Part shown: positions 1-7,667 of the stretch, one piece after another | How positions within the stretch are numbered: the stretch's first letter is position 1 | Layout of the letters: each line of letters begins with the position of its first letter | Assembly: GCF_017104965.1 (NCBI RefSeq) | Contig: NZ_JAAGPR010000061.1 | Location: 1 to 32,815, forward strand | Source: Paraburkholderia sp. Ac-20340 | GTDB lineage: Bacteria > Pseudomonadota > Gammaproteobacteria > Burkholderiales > Burkholderiaceae | Length of the DNA: 32,815 nt | Reading direction: 5' to 3' | Position numbers and translations under genes: made by a program | The notes under the pieces: generated by a model | Databases searched by the model: none | The model's input: the letters and a program-made list of their open reading frames with translations, nothing else | What the model was told of the DNA's origin: nothing

Positions 1-229
1 TGGATCAAGCGGCGGCTGCGGTTGCGGCGGCGGCGGATCGAGCGGCAGCGGCAGCGGCTCCGGCAGCGGCGGTCACGGCGGCGGCTTTGGTGGTGGATTC
101 GGAGGCGGCTTCGGCGGTGGATTCGGAGGCGGCTTCGGTGGCGGTGGATTCGGCAAGGGTGGTTCGTCGGGCGGCCCGGGCGGCGGGAGCGGCGGCGGCC
201 ACGGTGGCGGCAATGGCGGCAGTCATTGA
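1..229 (+). CDS. C-terminal tail of a glycine-rich protein (5' end outside window)
   Basis: The open frame enters from the left edge (first full codon at base 2) and stops at TGA 227-229, giving about 75 residues that are almost entirely Gly, Ser and Phe. It starts with a Cys-containing Gly segment, then a Gly-Ser alternation, then repeated FGGG units, and ends NGGSH. Such tails are common at the C-terminus of bacterial membrane proteins of unknown function, but the informative part lies outside the window, so no family can be named. It is convergent with the aldo/keto reductase downstream. The reading frame is chosen because it is the only one giving a low-complexity Gly/Phe pattern instead of Arg-rich antisense-like sequence. 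Confidence 0.6.
   Translation, partial: GSSGGCGCGGGGSSGSGSGSGSGGHGGGFGGGFGGGFGGGFGGGFGGGGFGKGGSSGGPGGGSGGGHGGGNGGSH
92..139 (+). repeat. Two tandem 24-bp units in the glycine-rich tail
   Basis: Bases 92-115 and 116-139 are the same 24-bp unit with one difference at the last base (C versus T). Each unit encodes GGFGGGFG. This looks like recent slippage or duplication within the low-complexity coding tail. Confidence 0.75.
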
Positions 230-272
230 ACTCGCACGGCGGTGCGCAAGCCCCGCTGCTGCCACCCCGAAT

Positions 273-427
273 TGGCGTGACGGCCGGTCACGCCACTCCA
301 GGCAGCAACGGCGGCGGTTTTCCGGTCCCCCGGCCGGAAGCCGCCGCCGGTGGCCGGAGCATGGCCAGCAGCTTTGTCTGCTGGCCAACCGGTCTGCCCT
401 ACCCTGATCGACGATCGATCGTCGATC
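273..427. repeat. Chain of four inverted repeats between convergent genes
   Basis: The 280-bp gap between the glycine-rich gene and the aldo/keto reductase contains no gene that I recognise but four consecutive inverted repeats: 273-281/287-295 (9-bp arms), 309-317/341-349 with an inner 320-325/334-339 pairing, 363-371/378-386 (9-bp arms, 6-nt loop) and the fully symmetric 406-427. None is followed by a T-run on either strand, so they are not standard intrinsic terminators. They may still stop or protect the ends of the two converging transcripts. Confidence 0.6.
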
Positions 428-509
428 GTTCACGACGCAGCGCGCACTCGCGAGCCCCCTCGCCTTCCCTCGTGCGCGCTTCGCGCTTTCTCCCCTCGTG
501 CGGCCGAAC

Positions 510-1355
510 CTACAGCATCTCCAGCGCACGCTTCGCACGCGGCGGCTTGAAGTACGCGTCGAGCACGGCGTGATCCTGCGCATCCAGCACGAGATCGAGC
601 GCAGCGCGGTTGTCGCGCACATGCTCGACGCGCGCGGCCTTCGGAATCGCACACACGCCCGGCTGACGCAGCACCCACGCCAGCGCGACCTGATACACCG
701 AAACGCCGTGCCGTGCCGCGATATCGTCGAGTGGCGAACGTTTAGGCAGCCGCGCATGATCGACGGGGCTATACGCCATCACCGGCACGCCCTCTTGCGC
801 GCTCCACGGCAGCAGATCGAATTCGGCACCGCGCCGCGCCACGTTGTAGAGGATCTGATTCATCGCGCAGGCGTCGCCGCCGGGAATCCCGACGAGTTCT
901 TCCATGTCCTCGGTGTCGAAATTGCTGACGCCCCAGTAGCGGATCTTGCCCGCGCGCACCAGCGCCTCGAAACCCGCGACGGTCTCCTCGAGCGGCACGC
1001 CGCCGCGCCAGTGCAGCAGATACAGATCGAGCCGGTCGGTGCCCAGACGCTTAAGGCTCGCCTCGCAGGCACGCTCCACGCCGCGCCGGCTGGCGTTATG
1101 CGGATACACCTTGCTGACGAGAAACACCTCCTCGCGCAGGCCCGCGAGCGCTTCGCCGACGAGCGATTCGGTCGCGCCGTCGCCGTACATTTCGGCGGTG
1201 TCGATCAGCGTCATGCCCAGCGCCACGCCTTCGCGCAGCGCGGCGATTTCGTCGGCGCGCCGCGTTGCGCGCTCGCCCATCTCCCAGGTGCCCTGTCCCA
1301 GCTTCGCGATGCGTTCGCCGCCGGGCAAGGCGATGCTGGCGATATCGGTCGTCAT
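510..1355 (-). CDS. Aldo/keto reductase, YeaE-like
   Basis: NADPH-dependent aldo/keto reductase of 281 residues with a predicted TIM-barrel fold, cytoplasmic. The catalytic tetrad of the family is visible: Asp52 and Tyr57 in IDTAEMYG, Lys82 in VSKVYP, and His115 in YLLHW. The chain aligns along its length with E. coli YeaE (about 284 aa, methylglyoxal reductase activity), including the conserved ends VSNFDTEDM and AIPKAARVEHV. The start at 1355 is chosen because AAGGAC lies just upstream of that ATG; an ATG nine codons earlier has no such site. It is divergent from a GntR regulator with a gap of about 165 bp, so control by that regulator is possible but not shown. Substrate is unknown; reduction of small aldehydes or ketones is the family inference. 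Confidence 0.9.
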   Translation of the reverse strand: MTTDIASIALPGGERIAKLGQGTWEMGERATRRADEIAALREGVALGMTLIDTAEMYGDGATESLVGEALAGLREEVFLVSKVYPHNASRRGVERACEASLKRLGTDRLDLYLLHWRGGVPLEETVAGFEALVRAGKIRYWGVSNFDTEDMEELVGIPGGDACAMNQILYNVARRGAEFDLLPWSAQEGVPVMAYSPVDHARLPKRSPLDDIAARHGVSVYQVALAWVLRQPGVCAIPKAARVEHVRDNRAALDLVLDAQDHAVLDAYFKPPRAKRALEML

Positions 1356-1521
1356 GTTGTCGTCCTTTCGATGCAAGGCCACGTCTGCGCCGTGCGCGCA
1401 GCGAAGGGCCAGTGTAGCGCCTCATGCGGCGCGTCTTCATGCGTCGGACGATAAGCCGGTCATTTCCGCGCAGCCGCGGCGATGTCATAAAATCGACGTT
1501 CGCCTTCCATGCCTGCCTCCC

Positions 1522-2268
1522 ATGAACGCTCCCACGGAAGACCGCTGGCGCGGCCTGCGCCCGGACCCGGACAACGACACGCCGCTGTATCTGCAACTCG
1601 CCCGCAAGCTCAGCGATGCGATTCACGAGAATCGCTGGGCCGCCGGCGAGGCGCTGCCCTCCGAACGCGTGCTCGCCGATGCGCTCGGCGTTTCGCGCAT
1701 CACCGCGCGCAAGGCCATCGCGCTGCTGGTCGAGCAAGGTCTGATTCGCCGCACCCAGGGCGCGGGCAGCTTCATCACGCCGCGCTACGAAGATCCGCTG
1801 TCGCGTCTGACGAGCTTTTCGGAGATGCTGCGCCAGCGCGGCTTCACGCCCAGCTCGCGCTGGCTCTCGCGCGAGATCCAGCCCGCGAGCCGCGATGAAG
1901 TGATCCAGCTGGGCCTCTCGCCCGCCGCCGCCGTCACGCGTCTGAAACGCTTGCGTCTGGCCGACGGCATCGTCATGGCGGTCGAGAATTCGACCTTCCC
2001 GGCCGCGCTGATTCCCGACCCGAACGCGATCGGCGACTCGCTTTACAGCTTTCTGGAGCAGCGCGGCCTGTCGATCGTGCGCGCGCTGCAGCACTTCCGC
2101 GCGGTGAACGCGAGCGAAGAGATTGCGAAGCAGATGAGCATCGCGCCCAACGAAGCGCTGCTGCTCATCACGCGCGTGGGCTATACCGCCGATCAGCGCG
2201 CCATCGAGCTGACCGATACGTACTGCCGCAACGATTACTACGACTTCGTCGCGGAACTGCGCAAGTAA
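1522..2268 (+). CDS. GntR-family (HutC/UTRA type) transcriptional regulator
   Basis: A DNA-binding repressor or activator of 248 residues. Residues 20-86 are the GntR winged helix (PLYLQLARKL, then LPSERVLADALGVSR, then the wing GAGSFI). Residues from about 95 to the end form the UTRA ligand-binding domain of the HutC subfamily (LSRLTSFSEMLRQRG start; EALLLITRVGY near the end). Members resembling NagR/DasR bind phosphorylated sugars, others histidine-pathway intermediates; the ligand here cannot be told. No nag or hut genes are nearby. A TAAAAT sequence at 1488-1493 could be its -10 element. The ATG at 1522 has no obvious Shine-Dalgarno site, but it places the HTH at the normal distance from the N-terminus. 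Confidence 0.9.
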   Translation: MNAPTEDRWRGLRPDPDNDTPLYLQLARKLSDAIHENRWAAGEALPSERVLADALGVSRITARKAIALLVEQGLIRRTQGAGSFITPRYEDPLSRLTSFSEMLRQRGFTPSSRWLSREIQPASRDEVIQLGLSPAAAVTRLKRLRLADGIVMAVENSTFPAALIPDPNAIGDSLYSFLEQRGLSIVRALQHFRAVNASEEIAKQMSIAPNEALLLITRVGYTADQRAIELTDTYCRNDYYDFVAELRK

Positions 2269-2305
2269 GGTATCGAGCGCGCAGCACGCTGCGAACGCCG
2301 CAGCT

Positions 2306-3724
2306 TCACGCGCGCCACTGCGGCTGGTCGGTGCCGATCGGCACGCACGCACGCGCGTAAAACGCCGGCGTGCGTTCGAGTTGTTCGGCGGGCGCCACGG
2401 CGCGCACGCGGCCGAACGGCGTCGGCGTTTCCTCGAGGCAATCGGCAAGATCCTGGGCGCTCACTTCGGGCGCCTGCTGTCCGTGCGCGATCATTCCCAT
2501 CGACTGCAGCCAGCGGCCCGTCTGCGCGAGCGACACGCGCACGTGCCAGCTACCGCCTTCGCGCGCGCGACGCGCCAGCGCCACCATCGCGCCGAACGCG
2601 GCGAGATAGCCGGTCGCATGATCGAGCGCCTGACACGGCAGCGGACGCAGCGAGCCGAAGCCGCCCGCCGCCGCGCTTTCCTCCCAGACGATGCCGCTCG
2701 CCGACTGCACGAGGCTGTCGAAACCGCGCCGCTCGCGCCACGGCCCGCGATGCGAATACGCGCAGATCGACACGCAGACGATGCCCGGCCGCTCGCGCGC
2801 CAGTTGCTCCGGCGCGAAGCCGTGCGCGGCCAGCGCGCCGGGGCGATAGCCTTGCAGGAACACATCGGCGTCCTTGATGAGCGCCTGAAGCTGCGCGCGC
2901 TCGCTTGCCTCGCGCAGATCGAGCGTGGCCGAGCGCTTGCCGCGCCCGTTGTCGATCACGAGCGGCGCGATATTCGGCAGATGCGGACCGTTGATGAGCA
3001 TGACGTCGGCGCCATGATGCGCGAGCGTGCGCCCCGCCACCGGCCCGGCGATGATGCGCGTGAGATCGACCACGCGCACGCCTTCGAGCGGACGCACGCC
3101 GGGCGTGAGCGCGGGCGCGTCGGCCTCGCCGATGCGTTCGATGTCGAACAGCGGCAGACTCGCCACCGCTTGCGCCTGCTCGTGCGCGGCCCATTCGGCG
3201 GGCGAGCGCACGAGCGCCGCGCAGAGTCCCGCTTCGGCGAGCGCGGCGTCGAGCGTCGCGCCATCCCAGTTCGCGCGGATGGCGCGCGCGACATCGTCGT
3301 GACTGTCGCCGCAGCCGAGCACACGCAGAATGCCATGCAGATGATGCGGGAAGTTCGCGTGCAACTGGACCCAGCGGCCGTCGCGCGTTTCGAAGTAGCC
3401 CGTCACGGGATGCCGCAACTCGAACGGCGCGCCGCCATCGACGCTCAGATAGCGTTCGCTGCGAAACGCCGCCAGCGCACGGCGCACGTCGATCGACACG
3501 CGTTGATCGGGACCGCCGCGCAGCGCATGCAGACGCGCAGCCGCCAGTCCCGCCGCGCCGATCGAAGCCGCCGCCAGCGTGCCGACACGGAATACCGATG
3601 GCAGGCCGGGATCGTCGCCGTGCACATCGATCAGATCGAGCGCGGCGCGAGCGTCAGAAGCGTGCTGGCCATCTTGCGGATGAGCCAGCTTCCAGAGGTG
3701 TTCGAGCTCGTTGCGGGGCGTCAT
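2306..3724 (-). CDS. CaiB/BaiF family (class III) CoA-transferase with swapped halves
   Basis: A 472-residue family III CoA-transferase, expected to move CoA between carboxylic acids; the substrates are unknown. The usual family N-terminus (PLEGVRVVDLTRIIAGP) is not at the start but at residues 212-228, and is followed by the Rossmann-like half (FLQGYRPGALAAHGF, RGFDSLVQSASG). The first 210 residues instead resemble the second half of ordinary members (RVSIDVRRALAAF at 75-87, then GYFETRDGRWVQL at 109-121). The motif HVRVSLAQTGRWL occurs again near the C-terminus, after which the chain ends early. The order therefore looks circularly permuted or derived from a truncated tandem duplication. 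It lies downstream of the DUF2917 gene on the same strand (92-bp gap) and is convergent with the GntR gene. Confidence 0.85.
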   Translation of the reverse strand: MTPRNELEHLWKLAHPQDGQHASDARAALDLIDVHGDDPGLPSVFRVGTLAAASIGAAGLAAARLHALRGGPDQRVSIDVRRALAAFRSERYLSVDGGAPFELRHPVTGYFETRDGRWVQLHANFPHHLHGILRVLGCGDSHDDVARAIRANWDGATLDAALAEAGLCAALVRSPAEWAAHEQAQAVASLPLFDIERIGEADAPALTPGVRPLEGVRVVDLTRIIAGPVAGRTLAHHGADVMLINGPHLPNIAPLVIDNGRGKRSATLDLREASERAQLQALIKDADVFLQGYRPGALAAHGFAPEQLARERPGIVCVSICAYSHRGPWRERRGFDSLVQSASGIVWEESAAAGGFGSLRPLPCQALDHATGYLAAFGAMVALARRAREGGSWHVRVSLAQTGRWLQSMGMIAHGQQAPEVSAQDLADCLEETPTPFGRVRAVAPAEQLERTPAFYARACVPIGTDQPQWRA

Positions 3725-3781
3725 GGCGCAATCCTGTGGGCTTGAATGAAGTCCGCTCAGGTTACGGGCAGCGCCCCATCG

Positions 3782-3797
3782 CGATCAATCTTGATCG
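3782..3797. promoter_or_regulatory. Inverted repeat upstream of the CoA-transferase gene
   Basis: CGATCAA and TTGATCG form a perfect 7-bp inverted repeat separated by TC, about 60 bp upstream of the CoA-transferase start. It could be an operator for that gene; no regulator can be assigned. Confidence 0.35.
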
Positions 3798-3816
3798 GGA
3801 TAATCAACGCCGCGCG

Positions 3817-4191
3817 TCAGCTCGCCGTGCGCGTGCTCCACGGCCACTGCGCCGCACGCAAACGCAGCGCCTGCGCAACCCAGGCAGCCACGCCCGCGCC
3901 GCCGCGCTGCGCATTCATCGACACGGCAGAACGCGCCGACGCGCCGCCCAGCGCGAGCACGAAGCGCGCGCCCTTACCTTCGCTGTTGCCCACGCCGCCC
4001 GCGCTCAGCCACACGCGTGCGCCCGCCGCGAGTTCGATCGACTCGCCCGCGCGCAGCCAGTAATCGTGCGCGTCGCCGCCGATCGTCAGCCAGAGTTCGC
4101 CCTCGCTCACATGCAGTTGCATCGCCTGGTCGAGCCGCCACGTTTCGGCGGGTTCGCCCTGTTCCAGTTCGAAAATTCGGATTTCGCGCAT
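3817..4191 (-). CDS. DUF2917 family protein
   Basis: A small protein of 124 residues in the DUF2917 family, which has a short cupin-like beta-rich core. The family signature is visible as GELWLTIGGDAHDYWLRAGESIELAAGARVW split across residues 30-60: a WxT start, a GDxxDxW centre and a G(E/Q)S(I/L)xLxAG end. The C-terminal 40 residues are Ala/Arg-rich and poorly conserved. The start at 4191 is supported by AAGGAG eleven bases upstream; a longer frame exists but its extra N-terminus overlaps the regulatory gap. No biochemical role is known. It is divergent from a MocR-type regulator and shares its 213-bp control region, so regulation by that protein is the simplest inference. Confidence 0.82.
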   Translation of the reverse strand: MREIRIFELEQGEPAETWRLDQAMQLHVSEGELWLTIGGDAHDYWLRAGESIELAAGARVWLSAGGVGNSEGKGARFVLALGGASARSAVSMNAQRGGAGVAAWVAQALRLRAAQWPWSTRTAS

Positions 4192-4260
4192 TGCCTCGCT
4201 CCTTGCCAAAGCGCTTCCCGGGCGGCTGGAGCGTGGCGTTTGCGCCCCGCAAATTGCGCC

Positions 4261-4289
4261 TTGAAGCGTGTTCCGGATGGGAGCATTAT
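4261..4289 (+). promoter_or_regulatory. Candidate sigma-70 promoter of the MocR regulator gene
   Basis: TTGAAG (4261-4266) and CATTAT (4284-4289) are 17 bp apart, each matching four of six consensus bases. The start site would lie near 4296, just ahead of the inverted repeat at 4317-4345, a layout suited to autorepression. Confidence 0.45.
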
Positions 4290-4316
4290 TGCCCTCGGTG
4301 TCCGCCAACCCCATGC

Positions 4317-4345
4317 ACAGTTCCGAACAGTTCACCCGGAACTGT
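4317..4345. promoter_or_regulatory. Probable MocR operator: inverted plus direct half-sites
   Basis: ACAGTTCCG (4317-4325) and CGGAACTGT (4337-4345) form a perfect 9-bp inverted repeat with an 11-bp spacer. A third half-site, ACAGTTC at 4327-4333, lies in the spacer as a direct repeat exactly 10 bp (one helical turn) from the first. Combinations of direct and inverted half-sites are known for MocR-type regulators such as PdxR and GabR. The site lies between the DUF2917 gene and the MocR gene. Confidence 0.65.
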
Positions 4346-4404
4346 CCAGTCAAAAAACCGGACACTTGCCTCGTTCTTCACCGCTTTCACCGCCCGAGAC
4401 CCGC

Positions 4405-5856
4405 ATGAAACTCGAACTCGACCGCGCCAGCAACGTCCCGCTCACCGAGCAGATCGTCGCTGGCGTGCAAAGCTGGATTCGCTCGCGCTCGGCGCATCCG
4501 GGCGCGCGCCTGCCGTCGATCCGCCAGTTCGCCGCCGACTACCAGATCAGCCGTTTCCCGGTGATCGAGGCCTACGACCGGCTGGTGTCGCTCGGCTGGC
4601 TGGATTCGCGCCACAGTTCGGGCTTTTTCGTGAGCGAGTACGCGCGCGCGGGCATGGCCGGCATGGGCACCTGCGACGTCTCGAACGCCGCCGACGAAAC
4701 CGGCCATCTGCTCGCCAATCTGAACCGCCCCGGCGAAACGCTGCAACTGGACAGCGGCTCGGTCCCGCAGGCATGGCGCGACGTCGATGCGATCGGCCAG
4801 GCGATCCGCCATGTCTCGCGCACCGATCCGTCGAGCCTGATCGATTACGGTTCGCCGCTGGGCGACGCGACGCTGCGCGAACATCTGCGCAATCGCCTGG
4901 CGCCACTGGGCATCGCCGCCGAAGTGCAGCAGATTCTCCTGACCGAAGGCGCGAGCGAAGGCCTCGATCTGCTGATCCGCTACATGCTCAAGCCCGGCGA
5001 CACGGTGTTCGTCGAAGACCCCGGTTACTACAATCTCTACGGACTCCTGAAGCTGCACGGGCTGCGGCTGGTTGGCGTGCGACGCAACGCGAACGGTCCC
5101 GATCTCGACCATCTGCATACGCTGCTCGCGCAGCATCGCCCGCGCGCGTTCTTCGTCAACACGGTGTTCCACAACCCGACCGGTACGACGATCTCGCCGC
5201 CCGTGGCGTTCCGCCTGCTGCAACTCGCGCGCGAACACGCTTTCACCATCGTCGAAGACGATATTTACGCCGATTTCCAGACCGATCCCACCGACCGGCT
5301 CGCCGCGCTCGACCAGTTCGAACATGTGATGTATGTGGGCGGATTGTCGAAGACGCTGTCGTCGTCGCTGCGGGTGGGATATGTGGTCGCGAGCCCGGCG
5401 GTCGTGCGCGATCTCGCGGCGATCAAGGCGCTCACCAGCATCTGCGGTTCGCGCTTCACGCAGGCCGTGGCGGCCACGCTGCTCGAACGCGGCGCCTATC
5501 GCAAGTATCTGGACCGCTTGCGGCGGCGCATCACCGAAGCGCTCGGCAGCGCCACGCGCTCGCTCGAAGAGCACGGCTGGGAACTGTTCGGCGGGCCGGC
5601 CAGCGCGAGCGGCGGCGCAGCGAGCGGCCGCTCGCATCCGCTCACGGGCGGCAAGTTCGTGTGGGCGCGCGTGCCGCATATCGAAGATTCGGCGCGGCTC
5701 GTGGCCTGCGGCGAGCCGTTCGGCGTGAGCGCGTCGCCGGGCAGCCACTTCCGCCCGCACGGCGAACCGAGCCCGTGGCTGCGCATCAACGCCGCGTTCG
5801 CGCTGGACCCGCGCGCGCAGGCCTTCTTCGCGGCGGCGGCGCGCCTGCCGGGCTAG
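4405..5856 (+). CDS. MocR-type regulator (GntR DNA-binding + class I aminotransferase domain)
   Basis: A 483-residue fusion protein. Residues 8-78 form a GntR winged helix (LTEQIVAGVQSWI, LPSIRQFAADYQISR, SSGFFVSEY). Residues 110-480 are a fold-type I aminotransferase-like domain that binds pyridoxal 5'-phosphate: the motif VEDPGYYNL, the HNPTG loop, VEDDIYADF, and the PLP Schiff-base lysine Lys316 in GGLSKTLSSSLRVGY. MocR proteins sense PLP or its amino-acid adducts and often control pyridoxine, GABA or transport genes. No pdx or gab genes are adjacent; the divergent partner is a DUF2917 gene, so the target may be that gene and itself. The start at 4405 places the HTH at the usual distance. 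Near the C-terminus there is a short low-complexity Ser/Gly/Ala insertion (residues about 398-410). Confidence 0.92.
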   Translation: MKLELDRASNVPLTEQIVAGVQSWIRSRSAHPGARLPSIRQFAADYQISRFPVIEAYDRLVSLGWLDSRHSSGFFVSEYARAGMAGMGTCDVSNAADETGHLLANLNRPGETLQLDSGSVPQAWRDVDAIGQAIRHVSRTDPSSLIDYGSPLGDATLREHLRNRLAPLGIAAEVQQILLTEGASEGLDLLIRYMLKPGDTVFVEDPGYYNLYGLLKLHGLRLVGVRRNANGPDLDHLHTLLAQHRPRAFFVNTVFHNPTGTTISPPVAFRLLQLAREHAFTIVEDDIYADFQTDPTDRLAALDQFEHVMYVGGLSKTLSSSLRVGYVVASPAVVRDLAAIKALTSICGSRFTQAVAATLLERGAYRKYLDRLRRRITEALGSATRSLEEHGWELFGGPASASGGAASGRSHPLTGGKFVWARVPHIEDSARLVACGEPFGVSASPGSHFRPHGEPSPWLRINAAFALDPRAQAFFAAAARLPG

Positions 5857-5936
5857 CGGGCAGACTCAGGCTTAAGCGCGCGAGCGCGCCGGGTTCTCTA
5901 CAATGACGGCTGCCAGCCACAGCCTGCCCGGTGCTT

Positions 5937-7403
5937 ATGTCCGATCCCAGCAACGCGTCCGATCTTTCGTCCGGCGTTTCGTCCACGCTCACGCCTTCGC
6001 CACGCTCGCTGTCGGTGATGTTGTGGATCGTCGCGACGGGCTTTTTCATGCAGACGCTCGACTCGACCATCGTCAACACGGCGCTGCCCGCGATGGCGAC
6101 GAGTCTCGGCGAATTGCCGTTGCGCATGCAATCGGTGGTGATCGCCTACTCGCTGACGATGGCGGTCATGATCCCCGTTTCCGGCTGGCTCGCCGATAAA
6201 CTCGGCACGCGCCGGGTGTTTCTCGGCGCGATCTTCGTGTTTACGGTCGGCTCGCTGCTGTGCGCGAGCGCGCATACGCTCAATCAGCTTGTGCTGTCGC
6301 GCATCGCGCAGGGCGTGGGCGGCGCGATGCTGCTGCCGGTCGGGCGCCTGGCCGTATTGCGCACCTTCCCCGCCGAACGCTATCTGCCCGCGCTGTCCTT
6401 CGTGGCGATTCCCGGGCTGATCGGCCCGCTGATCGGCCCGACGCTCGGCGGCTGGCTCGTGCAGATCGCCTCGTGGCACTGGATCTTTCTGATCAACGTG
6501 CCGGTGGGCATCATCGGCTGCATTTTCACCTTCATCTTCATGCCCGACAGCCGCAACCCGGATACGGGCAAGTTCGACGTGCCGGGCTATCTGCTGCTGG
6601 TCGTCGGCATGGTGACGATTTCGTTCGCGCTGGACGGCCGCTCCGAACTGGGCATTCCGCAGGCCGTCGTGCTGGTGCTGCTGATCGTCTCGCTCGCGGC
6701 GTTCGTGGCGTATGGCCTGCACGCGCAACGCTCGCCGCGGCCGATCTTCTCGCTCGAACTCTTCAAGATCCACACCTTCAGCGTGGGGCTGCTCGGCAAC
6801 CTGTTCGCGCGCATCGGCAGCGGCGCGATGCCGTATCTGATTCCGCTGCTGCTGCAGGTGGCGCTCGGCTATACGCCGTTCGAAGCCGGCCTGATGATGC
6901 TGCCGGTCGCGGCAGCCGGCATGGGCTCCAAGCGGCTCGTGACGTATCTGATCACGCGCGTGGGCTACCGGCGCGTGCTGGTGGTCAACACGGTGCTGGT
7001 CGGGCTGATGATGGCGAGCTTCGCGCTTTCCACGCCGAACGAGCCGCTGTGGCTGCGCATCGTGCAACTGGCCGTGTTCGGCGGCGTCAACTCGATGCAG
7101 TTCACGGCGATGAACACGCTCACGCTCAAGGACCTGGGCATGGGCGGCGCAAGCAGCGGCAACAGCCTGTTCTCGCTCGTGCAGATGCTGTCGATGAGTC
7201 TGGGCGTGACGGTGGCAGGCGCGATGCTGACGACCTTCACCGGGTTGATCGGCCATATGACGGCTTCGAACGTGATCCCGGCGTTCCATGCGACCTTCGT
7301 CTGCGTGGGCGTCATCACGGCGGCTTCGTCGTGGATCTTTGCCCAGCTCTCCAACGACGTGCGCCGCACGACGAAGCGCACCGATCCGTCCGAGCGCACC
7401 TGA
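5937..7403 (+). CDS. mdtD: MFS multidrug exporter, DHA2 family, MdtD-like
   Basis: An inner-membrane proton-driven exporter of 488 residues. The chain is a series of hydrophobic helices and matches E. coli MdtD over its length: LDSTIVNTALP (residues 41-51, DHA2 motif D1), motif A GWLADKLGTRR (83-93), GVGGAMLLPVGRL, and SWHWIFLINVPVGIIG. About 14 membrane segments are expected from the family. Transported compounds are unknown; in E. coli mdtD sits with mdtABC, which are absent here, so it appears to work alone. The ATG at 5937 is used; a GTG two codons earlier is also possible. TACAAT at 5899-5904 could be a -10 element but I see no good -35. A hairpin at 7531-7556 probably ends the transcript. 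Confidence 0.9.
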   Translation: MSDPSNASDLSSGVSSTLTPSPRSLSVMLWIVATGFFMQTLDSTIVNTALPAMATSLGELPLRMQSVVIAYSLTMAVMIPVSGWLADKLGTRRVFLGAIFVFTVGSLLCASAHTLNQLVLSRIAQGVGGAMLLPVGRLAVLRTFPAERYLPALSFVAIPGLIGPLIGPTLGGWLVQIASWHWIFLINVPVGIIGCIFTFIFMPDSRNPDTGKFDVPGYLLLVVGMVTISFALDGRSELGIPQAVVLVLLIVSLAAFVAYGLHAQRSPRPIFSLELFKIHTFSVGLLGNLFARIGSGAMPYLIPLLLQVALGYTPFEAGLMMLPVAAAGMGSKRLVTYLITRVGYRRVLVVNTVLVGLMMASFALSTPNEPLWLRIVQLAVFGGVNSMQFTAMNTLTLKDLGMGGASSGNSLFSLVQMLSMSLGVTVAGAMLTTFTGLIGHMTASNVIPAFHATFVCVGVITAASSWIFAQLSNDVRRTTKRTDPSERT

Positions 7404-7530
7404 ACGAACCTGAGCGCACCAGCGGGCACACCCGCACCGCAACAGTGCACGCGGCGCGCCGGGCAAGTGCCTGCGGGCCGCGACCATGCGCCGCCAGGCC
7501 GCCGCAAGCCCTCTCAAAATGCCGATTATT

Positions 7531-7556
7531 CAAGGCGGATCGTCTGATCCGCCTTG
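7531..7556 (+). terminator. Hairpin downstream of the exporter gene
   Basis: A perfect 11-bp stem (CAAGGCGGATC / GATCCGCCTTG) with a GTCT loop lies 128 bp after the exporter stop. The following bases are only weakly T-rich, so its efficiency as a Rho-independent terminator is uncertain. Confidence 0.55.
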
Positions 7557-7667
7557 TGTCTGAACGCGCATACTTTTTGCACGGCTATCCAGTAATGTAA
7601 ACTTGAGGATCGCGCGCATCGTCCGGAAACGCTTCCGGGCCACCCAGAGCGCGCGCCATTCAGGCCT

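Noticed and set aside
2381..3745. Long plus-strand frame opposite the CoA-transferase
   Set aside because: Antisense shadow of a GC-rich gene: Arg-, Ala- and His-rich residues without motifs. Similar long frames opposite murJ, argF, gcdH and xseA were dismissed for the same reason.
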